A DNA stretch of 64,000 nucleotides from DAOTXS01 sp034433515 (GTDB taxonomy: Bacteria; Chloroflexota; Anaerolineae; UBA4142), in the NCBI GenBank assembly GCA_034433515.1, contig DAOUAL010000027.1:16265-80264 (forward strand), written 5' to 3'. The first letter of the stretch is position 1. Each line of letters begins with the position of its first letter. The translations under genes were made by a program, and so were the position numbers. Below the pieces are notes generated by a model. The model had not been told where the DNA came from, ran no database searches, and saw only the letters and a list, made by a program, of their open reading frames with translations. Positions 1 through 7,920 of the stretch are shown here, piece after piece.

Positions 1-825
1 GCGCCACTCTTCGTCAGTGGTCGGGAACCGCGCCAATTCTGCCCGCTCTTCCTCCGAGAGTTGTCGCACCTGGTCGTAAAAGCCGGGCAAGGTGATGTGG
101 CCGTCCTTATCGTGCATTCCGGCGATGAGTTCGCACAACACGGTAGCCGGGTTTGCCACCGAGCCGCCGAACGAACCGGAATGCAAATCTTGCGATGGAC
201 CATAAACCCAGACTTCAAAATAAGCTAGCCCGCGCAAGCCGTACACAATCGAAGGCAAGTCCGGGCGCGTGATGCCGGAATCGGCGTTGAGGGAAACATC
301 GCATTTCAACTTTTCTTTGTGTTGCTGAATGAACGCACCCAAACTCGGCGAGCCGATCTCTTCTTCACCCTCGATCAAGACCTTGACGTTGACGTGTAAC
401 CCCTCGTGCTTGATCAACGCTTCCAGCGCTTTCAAAAAGGCATGCACTTGGCCCTTCATATCGGATGCGCCGCGCGCGTAAATGTTATCGCCGCGCACGG
501 TCGGATCGAATGGCGGCGATGTCCATTCGTTGAGCGGATCAACCGGTTGAACATCGTAATGTCCGTAAATCAACACCGTGGGTTTGCCGGGGGCATTCAA
601 CCATTCCCCGTACACCACAGGATGTCCCGCCGTTGGCATAATCTCGACGTTTTGGAAATTGAGGCCGATCAATTGTCGCGCGAGCCATTCCGCCGCGCGT
701 TGCATATCGGGACGATGTTGCGCTAACGTCGAAATGCTGGGAATCGCGAGCAACTCTTTGAACTCGGCAAGGTTACGCTCACGATTCTGGCGCGCATACT
801 CGATCGCACGGATGGATTCGGTCAT
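1..825 (-). CDS. M20-family dipeptidase/deacetylase (3' end outside window)
   Basis: The reverse strand from an ATG at 825 translates without a stop to the window edge, giving 275 residues. The start reads MTESIRAIEYARQ. The M20 zinc-peptidase signatures follow in order: VLIYGHYDVQP near residue 90, ARGASDMKGQ near 120, and EGEEEIGSPS near 155, supplying the His, Asp and Glu ligands and the catalytic Glu. This is the layout of M20 dipeptidases, which hydrolyse dipeptides or acylated amino acids in the cytoplasm. Family length is about 450-460 residues, so roughly 40% is missing to the left. It is divergent from nothing nearby and is followed after 37 bases by coaBC on the same strand. The exact substrate cannot be told. 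Confidence 0.85.
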   Translation of the reverse strand, partial: MTESIRAIEYARQNRERNLAEFKELLAIPSISTLAQHRPDMQRAAEWLARQLIGLNFQNVEIMPTAGHPVVYGEWLNAPGKPTVLIYGHYDVQPVDPLNEWTSPPFDPTVRGDNIYARGASDMKGQVHAFLKALEALIKHEGLHVNVKVLIEGEEEIGSPSLGAFIQQHKEKLKCDVSLNADSGITRPDLPSIVYGLRGLAYFEVWVYGPSQDLHSGSFGGSVANPATVLCELIAGMHDKDGHITLPGFYDQVRQLSEEERAELARFPTTDEEWR

Positions 826-862
826 AAGCACTCCTTGATTAAAGTATAAAGACGATTTGCTT

Positions 863-2062
863 TCATTTCAACAGCTCCACCACAACATCCAGAATTTTTT
901 CTGCCAACTCTTCCTTGGGCATCGGCGGCAATTCATTCATCCCTCCATCGCGCGCGAGCAAGGTGGCTTGCTCAATATCGCCACCAAAACTCTGCGGCAC
1001 CGGGTTTGCCACGATCAAATCCAAATTCTTGGATTCGAGTTTAACGCGTGCATTGGCAATCAAGTCTTGAGTCTCGGCAGCAAAACCGATGACACACCTG
1101 GGACGCTGGGACGATTTTCCCACCTCGGCAAGAATGTCCGGATTCTTGACCAATTCGATCGTCAATGATTCAGCGTTCCCTTTTTTGATTTTTTGTTCCG
1201 CGGCTTGTGCCGGGCGAAAATCGGCGACGGCGGCTGCCATCACCAACGCGTCCGCGTCTTGAATCGCTTGCATCACGGCATCGCGCATCTCGCACGCGCT
1301 GGGTGCCGAAAGAACCTCAACGCCATGAGGCACGCGCAAATTCGTTACGCCGGCGATCAACGTTACGCGCGCACCACGATCGCGCGCCGCTTCCGCTAAT
1401 GCGAATCCCATTTTGCCGGAAGAACGATTGGCAATCACCCGCACCGGATCAAGCGGTTCTTGCGTACCGCCTGCCGTGATCACAATTTTGCGCTTTGCCA
1501 AATCACCGTGGCGTCCCAGCGTCGCGCGGATCGTATCCACGATCACATCCAAATCGGCGAGGCGACCGCGCCCACTTGCGCCGGAAGCCAGCCGTCCGAT
1601 CCCGGGTTCAACGATGATGGCGCCGCGCGCCTTGAGGGTAGCCACATTTTCTTGCGTGGCAGAATTCTCCCACATCCCGGTTTCCATCGCGGGCGCGATG
1701 ATGAGGGGCGCACGTGTATCCAGCGCAGTCGCGCTCACCGCATCGTCCGCGAGACCGTGCGCGATTTTGGCGATGGTATGCGCGGTAGCAGGCGCGATCA
1801 CAAAAACATCCGCTCGCTTTGCCATCGCTACGTGTCCAATCGTCGAGTCCGGCAGCATGGTCATCACATCCGTAACCACGTGCCGATGTGTGAGTGCCTC
1901 AAACGTCATCGCGCTGATGAACAGCGTTGCTTCGCGCGTCATCACTACATCCACGTGCGCGCCGGCTTGCGTGAGTTGACTGGCGAGCATGGCGGCTTTG
2001 TACGCGGCGATGGAGCCGGTAATGCCGAGGAGGATTGTTTTGTCTTTTAGAATACCCACCAT
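863..2062 (-). CDS. coaBC: Bifunctional phosphopantothenoylcysteine decarboxylase/synthetase
   Basis: CoaBC joins cysteine to 4'-phosphopantothenate and decarboxylates the product to phosphopantetheine. The N-terminal flavoprotein domain shows TGSIAAYKA, the APATAHTIAKIAHGLADD stretch and PAMETGMWEN. The C-terminal CTP-dependent domain shows AGGTQEPLDPVRVIANRSSG and KNPDILAE. A longer reading frame starts at 2170, but those 36 extra residues come from a palindromic repeat. I chose the ATG at 2062, which has AAGG upstream and gives 399 residues, the usual size. One oddity: the decarboxylase loop reads LASGASGRGRL, with Ser where many CoaC enzymes have the active-site Cys (ACG). It is next to coaX, an earlier step of the pathway. 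Confidence 0.92.
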   Translation of the reverse strand: MVGILKDKTILLGITGSIAAYKAAMLASQLTQAGAHVDVVMTREATLFISAMTFEALTHRHVVTDVMTMLPDSTIGHVAMAKRADVFVIAPATAHTIAKIAHGLADDAVSATALDTRAPLIIAPAMETGMWENSATQENVATLKARGAIIVEPGIGRLASGASGRGRLADLDVIVDTIRATLGRHGDLAKRKIVITAGGTQEPLDPVRVIANRSSGKMGFALAEAARDRGARVTLIAGVTNLRVPHGVEVLSAPSACEMRDAVMQAIQDADALVMAAAVADFRPAQAAEQKIKKGNAESLTIELVKNPDILAEVGKSSQRPRCVIGFAAETQDLIANARVKLESKNLDLIVANPVPQSFGGDIEQATLLARDGGMNELPPMPKEELAEKILDVVVELLK

Positions 2063-2126
2063 CTTTGCCCTTGAAACCAAAGTTGGAACTGCGGTTGTGC
2101 GAATCTCACTGCCGAGTACCTGAAAA

Positions 2127-2191
2127 GGCATTTGAAAATTCAAAAATGCCTTGCTTTTTCGTAGGGGCAAATTTAGAAATTTGCCCCTACG
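2127..2191. repeat. Double-hairpin palindromic repeat, copy 1
   Basis: Two palindromes lie side by side. The first (2127-2150) begins GGCATTTGAA and ends AAAAATGCC. The second (2160-2191) has perfect arms CGTAGGGGCAAATTT. A plus-strand T-run follows at once, so it could act as a terminator in that direction. A diverged copy with the same order of hairpins is at 7809-7871. It sits between coaX and coaBC and creates the spurious 5' extension of the coaBC frame. Confidence 0.8.
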
Positions 2192-2202
2192 TTTTTTTCT
2201 GC

Positions 2203-2982
2203 CTATTTTTCACTACGCTCAAACACCAAGCGCAACCCGTCCAGCACCAAATCGCGTTCCACCCCATCAATCGCTTGAGTTTGTGGCGCCAACATGGGCG
2301 CGAGTCCACCCGTGGCGATCACACGCGCGTGGGGCTCATTCATCTCAGCCCGCATGCGCGCTACCATGCCTTCAATCATCCCAAGGTAACCGAACACAAT
2401 GCCGGCTTGAATGCCGTGAATCGTATTCGTCGCAATGGCGCGCGGCGGCAGAGCCAGATCAACGCGCGGCAATTGCGCGGTGGCACGATACAACGCATCG
2501 GCGGCAAGATTGAGACCGGGCGCAATCGCCCCGCCGATAAATTCGCCGGCACGGTTCACCGCATTAAACGTAGTCGCCGTGCCAAAATCAATGACGATGA
2601 TCGGTGCGCCGTACTTGGCTTGTGCTGCCAACGCCGCCACCCAGCGATCGGTGCCTAGTGCAAACGGGTCGTCGTACCGCAGAGGCATTCCCGTTTCGAT
2701 GTGCGCGGTAACAATCAACGGCTCGATCTCAAAATATCGGCGACACAATTCTTGAAAGGTCAGCGTCAGAGGCGGAACCACCGAAACGATGACAGCACCC
2801 CGCCAACCATTCGCACGAAACGCCGCTTGAGTGAACAAGTCATCGAACAAGATGGCATACTCGTCAGCGGTGCGTTGGGTTTCGGTCCGAACACGCCAAC
2901 GGGCAAGCAAATTTATTTTTTCAAATACACCAATCGTGATATTCGAGTTGCCGATTTTGATGGCAAGGAGAGGAGAAGGCAC
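2203..2982 (-). CDS. coaX: Type III pantothenate kinase, with altered phosphate-loop residue
   Basis: The 259-residue protein aligns along its full length with CoaX enzymes, which phosphorylate pantothenate in the first step of CoA synthesis. Visible motifs are LGTDRWVAAL (pantothenate site and catalytic Asp), VIDFGTATT (second phosphate motif), GGAIAPGLNL and ATGGLAP. The first phosphate motif, normally DxGNT, reads KIGNS here: the conserved Asp is Lys (codon aaa). This could reduce or abolish activity, reflect a sequencing error, or be tolerated in this lineage. The start is GTG at 2982; no ATG is in frame upstream. A TGG-TATAAT element lies 6 bases before the start, suggesting a very short or absent leader. 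Confidence 0.88.
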   Translation of the reverse strand: MPSPLLAIKIGNSNITIGVFEKINLLARWRVRTETQRTADEYAILFDDLFTQAAFRANGWRGAVIVSVVPPLTLTFQELCRRYFEIEPLIVTAHIETGMPLRYDDPFALGTDRWVAALAAQAKYGAPIIVIDFGTATTFNAVNRAGEFIGGAIAPGLNLAADALYRATAQLPRVDLALPPRAIATNTIHGIQAGIVFGYLGMIEGMVARMRAEMNEPHARVIATGGLAPMLAPQTQAIDGVERDLVLDGLRLVFERSEK

Positions 2983-2988
2983 AAGCGC

Positions 2989-2997
2989 ATTATACCA
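2989..2997 (-). promoter_or_regulatory. Extended -10 promoter of coaX
   Basis: On the minus strand the bases read TGGTATAAT, an extended -10 element, followed by only GCGCTT before the GTG start. Transcription would begin at or next to the start codon. No good -35 hexamer is present. Confidence 0.45.
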
Positions 2998-3145
2998 CAG
3001 TTACCTAGCCACGCACACTGGATTTCATCCCAGCATCCAAGGTTGTGAACCGATCCAACGTCAGCGTCTCTGACCCGACATATTAATCTTTTGTTAGACC
3101 TCGTCTATTTTTATCGAAATATCATTCAAAACCTTCGCCAATCCC

Positions 3146-3175
3146 TTGACACTCGCTTGAACTCTGTGCTATTAT
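3146..3175 (+). promoter_or_regulatory. Promoter of the superoxide dismutase gene
   Basis: TTGACA at 3146 and TATTAT at 3170 are 18 bases apart, and TGC precedes the -10. A small hairpin (arms GGTTTCG at 3188 and CGAAACC at 3204) lies in the roughly 60-base leader. Confidence 0.55.
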
Positions 3176-3240
3176 CTGCGCGCAAAAGGTTTCGTGACGA
3201 ATGCGAAACCCAATTATCTCATGATGGGGAGCATGCTAAA

Positions 3241-3843
3241 ATGGCATTTCAATTACCACCTCTACCGTACGCCTTTGATGCGCTGGAACCGCACATTGAT
3301 GCGCGCACGATGGAAATTCATCACGGCAAGCATCACGCCACGTACGTCACCAACCTCAACGCCGCCCTCGAAAAATATCCCACGCTGCAAAACAAAAGCA
3401 TCGAAGCCCTCTTGCGCGAGATCAACAGCGTGCCGGAAGAAATTCGGACGGCGGTGCGCAATAATGGTGGCGGGCATATGAACCACACCATGTTCTGGGA
3501 AATTATGGCGCCCAAAGCCGGCGGCGAACCCACCGGCGCGCTCGCCGATGCGATCAATCAATCGTTTGGCAGTTTTGCCGCGTTCAAAGAACAATTTACC
3601 AAAGCCGCGCTGGGTCGGTTTGGGAGCGGCTGGGCATGGCTCATTAAACAAGATAGCCAACTCGTCATCGAAAGCACTGCCAATCAAGACCAGCCGATTA
3701 TGGAAGGCAAGATCGCCATTCTGGGGCTTGATGTGTGGGAGCATGCGTACTATCTCAAATATCAAAACCGTCGCGCCGATTACATTGCGGCATGGTGGAA
3801 TGTGGTCAACTGGAACGAAGTTGCCAGACGATTTGGCAAATAA
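3241..3843 (+). CDS. sodA: Superoxide dismutase, Mn/Fe type
   Basis: The 200-residue protein is a typical single-chain Mn/Fe superoxide dismutase that converts superoxide to hydrogen peroxide and oxygen in the cytoplasm. The metal ligands are H27 (IHHGKHH), H82 (GGGHMNH), D164 and H168 (DVWEHAYY). The NQD motif at 148-150 and GGG at 76-78 favour manganese over iron, though cambialism cannot be excluded. The frame is open from 3091, but similarity begins at the ATG at 3241, which fits family length and lies downstream of the promoter. The gene stands alone: coaX diverges upstream, and a hairpin terminator follows at 3901. Confidence 0.95.
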   Translation: MAFQLPPLPYAFDALEPHIDARTMEIHHGKHHATYVTNLNAALEKYPTLQNKSIEALLREINSVPEEIRTAVRNNGGGHMNHTMFWEIMAPKAGGEPTGALADAINQSFGSFAAFKEQFTKAALGRFGSGWAWLIKQDSQLVIESTANQDQPIMEGKIAILGLDVWEHAYYLKYQNRRADYIAAWWNVVNWNEVARRFGK

Positions 3844-3900
3844 ATCCAACGTGATGTCCAGGATGAGCATTCTCAAACCGTCTTGTAACTGAACTGTTGA

Positions 3901-3936
3901 GGGAGAAGGGGTGTTGAACCCCATTCTCCCTTTTCT
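3901..3936 (+). terminator. Rho-independent terminator after sodA
   Basis: GGGAGAAGGGG and its near complement CCCCATTCTCCC form a strong stem, followed by TTTTCT. Confidence 0.7.
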
Positions 3937-4020
3937 CTTGGTGCTGGTTTATCGTTGGCGAGGGGACAAGGCACTGTACGATAATTGGTGCAACTCGGCA
4001 AATGACGCCGAGGCGCACCC

Positions 4021-4124
4021 TAGTGCAACAACATGAAATAGTGGCATACCAGACGGGTGGGAAGACGTTGACAGACGTGGCTAAAAATCGAGTTTTCACC
4101 ACGCACTTTCATGTTGGTGCACTA
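4021..4124 (+). mobile_element. 104-bp MITE, copy A
   Basis: The first of five 104-bp copies in this window. The terminal inverted repeats are TAGTGCAACAACATGAAA on the left and the complement of TAGTGCACCAACATGAAA on the right. CTAG occurs at both outer edges, as expected for a 4-base target duplication. It ends 20 bases before the E1-alpha start codon, so the Shine-Dalgarno GAGGAGAG directly abuts it. Together with the flanking bases, the stretch 3844-4144 holds only the sod terminator and this element. Confidence 0.85.
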
Positions 4125-4144
4125 CTAGAGGAGAGTAATTAGTA

Positions 4145-5176
4145 ATGATGTCTGCAATCAAGACCAAAACTGCAACCCCACATCAATCGCTCGGCTTGAG
4201 CGATGAGCAAGCCTTGGAGATGTACTGGTTTATGTTGCTGGCGCGACGCTTGGATGAACGGATGTGGATTCTGCATCGCCAGCACGAAGTGGCGTTTCAC
4301 ATTTCCGGCATCGGCCATGAAGGGACACAGGTAGGCACCGCCTTTGCGCTGAAAAAAGGATACGATTGGGTGCATCCCTACTATCGCGATACGGCGTTGG
4401 TGTTGACGTTGGGAATGACGCCGCGCGATTTGATGTTGGCATTGTACGGTAAAGACGGCGAACCCTCCTCAGGCGCACGGCAAATGCCCTCGCACTTTGG
4501 GTCGCGTGCACTCAAGATCGTTACCGGCTCTAGTCCCGTTGCCACCCAAATCCCCCAAGCCGCTGGCATCGGCTTTGCCATCAAATACAAAGGCACCGAC
4601 GAAGTCGTGCTCACCTGCTTTGGCGAAGGCTCAACCGCCGAAGGCGATTTTCACGAAGGACTCAACTGGGCAGGCATTTACAAATTGCCGGTGATTTTTC
4701 TGTGCCAGAACAACCAATACGCGATCTCCGAACCGGTGCACAAGCAAATGCCGGTGCCGAACGTTGCCGACCGTGCTGTTGCGTACAATATGCCGGGTGT
4801 CGTCGTGGATGGAAACGATGTGTTGGAAGTGTATCGCGTGATACAAGAAGCCGTCGCGCGGGCACGTCGCGGCGATGGCGCGACACTCGTCGAAGCCAAA
4901 ACGTATCGCCCCGTGCCGCACTCATCGGACGATGATGATCGCACCTATCGCTCGCGCGATGAAGTGGAAGCGTGGAAGAAAAAAGACCCTATCTTGCGAA
5001 TGCAACAATATTTGCAAAGCATCGGTTTGCTGAACGATGCCCAGATGCAAGAGTACGAAGCGCGCGCCAAACAAATCGTGGACGATGCCACCGAGTTTGC
5101 CAAGAACGTGCCGTATCCCGCGCCGGAAAAAGCGTTAGACAATGTATGGGGCGCACTACCCCAAGTATCAAGTTAG
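4145..5176 (+). CDS. pdhA: 2-oxoacid dehydrogenase E1 component, alpha subunit
   Basis: The 343-residue subunit is the thiamine-diphosphate-binding half of the E1 decarboxylase of a pyruvate or branched-chain 2-oxoacid dehydrogenase complex. The TPP/Mg motif runs from GEGSTAEGDFHEG (about residue 160) to NNQYAIS (about 190). The phosphorylation-loop region YRSRDEVE and the N-terminal LDERMWILHRQ resemble branched-chain E1 alpha more than classical PdhA, so the substrate is open. The ATG at 4145 has GAGGAGAG 9 bases upstream; a second ATG follows directly. E1 beta and E2 follow on the same strand. No E3 gene is in the window. Confidence 0.9.
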   Translation: MMSAIKTKTATPHQSLGLSDEQALEMYWFMLLARRLDERMWILHRQHEVAFHISGIGHEGTQVGTAFALKKGYDWVHPYYRDTALVLTLGMTPRDLMLALYGKDGEPSSGARQMPSHFGSRALKIVTGSSPVATQIPQAAGIGFAIKYKGTDEVVLTCFGEGSTAEGDFHEGLNWAGIYKLPVIFLCQNNQYAISEPVHKQMPVPNVADRAVAYNMPGVVVDGNDVLEVYRVIQEAVARARRGDGATLVEAKTYRPVPHSSDDDDRTYRSRDEVEAWKKKDPILRMQQYLQSIGLLNDAQMQEYEARAKQIVDDATEFAKNVPYPAPEKALDNVWGALPQVSS

Positions 5177-5246
5177 GAGTAAACGTCAAAAGTAGAACCG
5201 GCTTTGCTTTTAACTTTGCACTTTTTACTTTGAACTTGAGGTGAGT

Positions 5247-6230
5247 ATGGCTGTTCTAACGAACATTGAAGCCGTTACACGAACCCTGCAAGAAGAGATG
5301 CGGCGCGATCCAAATATTTTTGTCACCGGCGAAGATGTGGGCGTGCGCGGTGGCGTGTTCCGCGCGACCAAAGGTTTGATCGAAGAGTTCGGCGACAAGC
5401 GCGTGGTAGATTCACCGCTCTCCGAACTTTCGATTGTAGCCATTGGCATTGGCGCGGCGTTGTACGGTTTGCGCCCGGTGTGCGAAATCCAATTTGCCGA
5501 TTATGTTGCACCCGCCTTCAATCAAATTGTGAACGAAGCCGCGCGCATTCGTTATCGCTCGAATGGAATGTGGACATGTCCGCTGATCATCCGTACGCCC
5601 TACGGCGGCGGCATTGGGGGCGGTTTGTATCATTCCCAATCTATCGAAGCAACGTACGCGCACGTCCCCGGTTTGTACGTCGTTGCGCCATCCACGCCGT
5701 ACGATATTATCGGAATGCTCCGCTATGCGTTCCGTGTGGACGACCCGGTTTTATTCCTCGAACACAAAAAAGCGTATCGGTTGATCAAGGGCGAGGTGCC
5801 AGACGATTATTTTATGGTGCCGTTCGGCAAAGCCGATGTGAAACGGGTGGGCACCGATGTTACCGTGATCGCGTTTGGCTTGATGTTGCACGAATCGTTG
5901 AAGGCGGCGGAACAAGTGGCGGCAGAAGGCATCAGTGTCGAAGTCATTGATCCGCGCACTCTCAACCCGATTGACAAGGAAACGATTCTGGCATCGGTGA
6001 AAAAGACGAGCAAGGCACTGATCGTGTACGAAGACAACTTGACGTTGGGCTGGGGTGCGGAAGTAGCGGCAATCATCGCCAGCGAAGCGTTCGAGTATCT
6101 CGATGCGCCGGTGATGCGCGTTGCCGGGTTGGATGTGCCGGGTGTCCCCTTTGCCCGCACGATGCAGGATTTCTTTATGCCGAACGCGGACAAGATTGCG
6201 AGTGCGATCCGCAAATTAGCAAAGTACTAA
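5247..6230 (+). CDS. pdhB: 2-oxoacid dehydrogenase E1 component, beta subunit
   Basis: The 327-residue protein is the beta subunit of the heterotetrameric E1. It shows the EDVGVRGGVFRATKGL start, the transketolase pyrimidine-binding region (PLSELSIVAIGIGAA), RTPYGGGIGGGLYHSQ and the C-terminal transketolase domain (DPRTLNPIDKETI). It completes the TPP site with the alpha subunit. I chose the ATG at 5247 over a GTG 6 bases earlier because GAGGTGA then serves as ribosome-binding site. The 70-base gap after pdhA is rich in CTTTNA-like short repeats. pdhC begins 12 bases after the stop, so translation is probably coupled. Confidence 0.92.
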   Translation: MAVLTNIEAVTRTLQEEMRRDPNIFVTGEDVGVRGGVFRATKGLIEEFGDKRVVDSPLSELSIVAIGIGAALYGLRPVCEIQFADYVAPAFNQIVNEAARIRYRSNGMWTCPLIIRTPYGGGIGGGLYHSQSIEATYAHVPGLYVVAPSTPYDIIGMLRYAFRVDDPVLFLEHKKAYRLIKGEVPDDYFMVPFGKADVKRVGTDVTVIAFGLMLHESLKAAEQVAAEGISVEVIDPRTLNPIDKETILASVKKTSKALIVYEDNLTLGWGAEVAAIIASEAFEYLDAPVMRVAGLDVPGVPFARTMQDFFMPNADKIASAIRKLAKY

Positions 6231-6242
6231 TTGGAGTTTCAA

Positions 6243-7523
6243 ATGGCAACAACGGTCGTAATGCCGCAACTCGGCGAAAGTGTGGTTGAGGGTACGGTCG
6301 GCAAATGGTTCAAACAAGTCGGCGACAAGGTCGAACAGTATGAACCGGTGATGGAAGTCATCACTGACAAAGTAACAACAGAGATTCCCTCGCCGGCAAC
6401 GGGCATCCTGTTGCAAATTCTGGTGCCAGAAGGCATGACGGTCAAAGCCGGCACTGTGTTGGCAGTCATCGGCGCGCCGGGCGAACAGGTTTCCGCACCA
6501 GCACCAACAGTCCAAGTAGCAGCGCCGGCCCAACCAACGATTCAACGAACTAACGAACCAACGAGCCAACGAACCACGAACTTGCGCTTGACGCCGGTCG
6601 TTGCACGAATGATCGCCGAGAACCAAATCACCGATGCCGAACTGGCGACGATTCGCGGCACCGGCGAAGGCGGGCGCATCAGCAAAAAAGACATCGAAAT
6701 GTTTTTGAAAACGCGCGGCGCAAAACCGGCAGAACTCGCGCCTTGGGAACAACCCGGCACCGGCGAACTCTTTCGACCCACCGAAGAAGTGTTTGGCAAA
6801 CCAACCGCACCGCCTTCACCCACGCCGGCAAGGAGCGGCGCTGGCGAAGAGATCGTTCCGCTTTCACCCATGCGCAAAGCGATTGCGGAACATATGGTGC
6901 GCTCTAAACACATCGCGCCGCACGTAACGACCGTCCACGAAGCCGATCTGAGCCGCATCATCGAATACCAAAAGGCGCACGAAGCCGAGTTTGCCCAACA
7001 AGGGGTCAAGCTCACGTTCACCGCCTTTTTTGTCCAAGCCGCCGTGGCAGCACTCAAAGCATTTCCCATCGTCAACGCCTCGTTCACCGAGCAAGGCATC
7101 GTCATGAAACGCGACTTGAACATTGGCATTGCCGTGGCGATTGACGATGGGTTGATTGTGCCGGTCATCAAGCACGCCGATGAAAAAAGTTTGCTGGGTA
7201 TTGCACGAGCGGTCAACGACCTAGCCACACGTGCACGCGAAAAACGATTGCAACCGGATGAAGTGCAAGGCGGCACGTTCACCATCACAAACTATGGCGT
7301 GTTCGGTTCGTTGTTTGGTACGCCGGTCATCAATCAGCCGCAATCCGCGATTCTAGGTGTGGGCGCAATTCAAAAACGCCCGGTCGTGATCCACGATGCG
7401 ATTGCCATCCGCCCGATGATCTACCTTGCCCTCACGTTCGATCATCGTTTGTTAGACGGCGCCATCGGCGATCAATTTATGCAAAAATTCAAACGCTTTT
7501 TGGAAGAGTATCCAGCGATCTAA
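6243..7523 (+). CDS. pdhC: 2-oxoacid dehydrogenase E2, dihydrolipoyl acyltransferase
   Basis: E2 carries the acyl group on a lipoyl arm and transfers it to CoA. The 426-residue protein has one lipoyl domain (residues 1-77, lipoylated Lys43 in EVITDKVTT), a linker, a peripheral-subunit-binding domain (LTPVVARMIAENQI to KKDIEMFL), a second Pro-rich linker and the catalytic domain ending in TFDHRLLDGA with the active-site His. The ATG at 6243 follows TTGGAG. The first linker is unusual: its DNA at 6534-6573 is a tandem array of CNAACGAN octamers identical in type to intergenic arrays elsewhere in the window, giving Arg/Thr/Asn-rich residues rather than the usual Ala/Pro. Confidence 0.92.
   Translation: MATTVVMPQLGESVVEGTVGKWFKQVGDKVEQYEPVMEVITDKVTTEIPSPATGILLQILVPEGMTVKAGTVLAVIGAPGEQVSAPAPTVQVAAPAQPTIQRTNEPTSQRTTNLRLTPVVARMIAENQITDAELATIRGTGEGGRISKKDIEMFLKTRGAKPAELAPWEQPGTGELFRPTEEVFGKPTAPPSPTPARSGAGEEIVPLSPMRKAIAEHMVRSKHIAPHVTTVHEADLSRIIEYQKAHEAEFAQQGVKLTFTAFFVQAAVAALKAFPIVNASFTEQGIVMKRDLNIGIAVAIDDGLIVPVIKHADEKSLLGIARAVNDLATRAREKRLQPDEVQGGTFTITNYGVFGSLFGTPVINQPQSAILGVGAIQKRPVVIHDAIAIRPMIYLALTFDHRLLDGAIGDQFMQKFKRFLEEYPAI
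6534..6573 (+). repeat. In-frame octamer array in the E2 linker
   Basis: Five consecutive 8-base units of the form CNAACGAN (CCAACGAT, TCAACGAA, CTAACGAA, CCAACGAG, CCAACGAA). The same unit builds intergenic arrays at 35823, 52233, 53272 and 54368. Here it is translated. Confidence 0.75.
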
Positions 7524-7618
7524 CTCGCTTTTGCACCCTCGCCTGACTAATACGAATGCGCGCCCACTGAGCGGCTGGACTAGCCACAGGGTCTATGTGA
7601 CGGTGCAAGTGCGAAATC

Positions 7619-7722
7619 TAGTGCAACAACATGAAATAGTTACATACCAGACGGATGGGAAGACGTTGACAGACGTGGCTAAAAATCGAGGTTTCACCAC
7701 GCACTTTCATGTTGGTGCACTA
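7619..7722 (+). mobile_element. 104-bp MITE, copy B
   Basis: The same element and orientation as copy A, differing at a handful of positions. The outer edges are CTAG on both sides. Copies A and B flank the pdhA-pdhB-pdhC operon as direct repeats. It lies between the pdhC stop and the terminator hairpin at 7736. An ORF at 7531-7731 that reads through it is not a gene. Confidence 0.85.
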
Positions 7723-7735
7723 CTAGGCTAAGCCG

Positions 7736-7768
7736 CGAGGGATTGGAAAAGCCAATCCCTCGTTTCTT
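7736..7768 (+). terminator. Terminator of the pdh operon
   Basis: Arms CGAGGGATTGG and CCAATCCCTCG form an 11-base perfect stem, followed by TTTCTTT. Confidence 0.75.
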
Positions 7769-7808
7769 TACTTTGCGGGAACTTTGTTTTATACTGCTCA
7801 CTGTAAGA

Positions 7809-7871
7809 GGCATTTGAACATTCAAAAAATGCCTTGACTTTTCGTAGGGTAAATTTGCAAATTTGCCCTAC
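7809..7871. repeat. Double-hairpin palindromic repeat, copy 2
   Basis: It has the same two-palindrome layout as 2127-2191: a GGCATTTGAA...AATGCC hairpin, then GTAGGG(T)AAATTT...GCCCTAC. The second palindrome has shrunk and changed in both arms in parallel, which suggests that pairing matters. The rest of 7524-7920 holds only MITE B and the pdh terminator. Confidence 0.75.
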
Positions 7872-7920
7872 AACAACCCAATATTCAAATGCGCTCTAAG
7901 ATTCAGAATGAAGGTGAGAA

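Noticed and set aside
2063..2170. 36-residue N-terminal extension of CoaBC
   Set aside because: The codons come from the double-hairpin repeat, and family similarity begins just after the ATG at 2062.
7531..7731. 66-residue ORF through MITE copy B
   Set aside because: It starts in non-coding sequence and owes its length to the MITE's open frame. No ribosome-binding site or conserved start is present.
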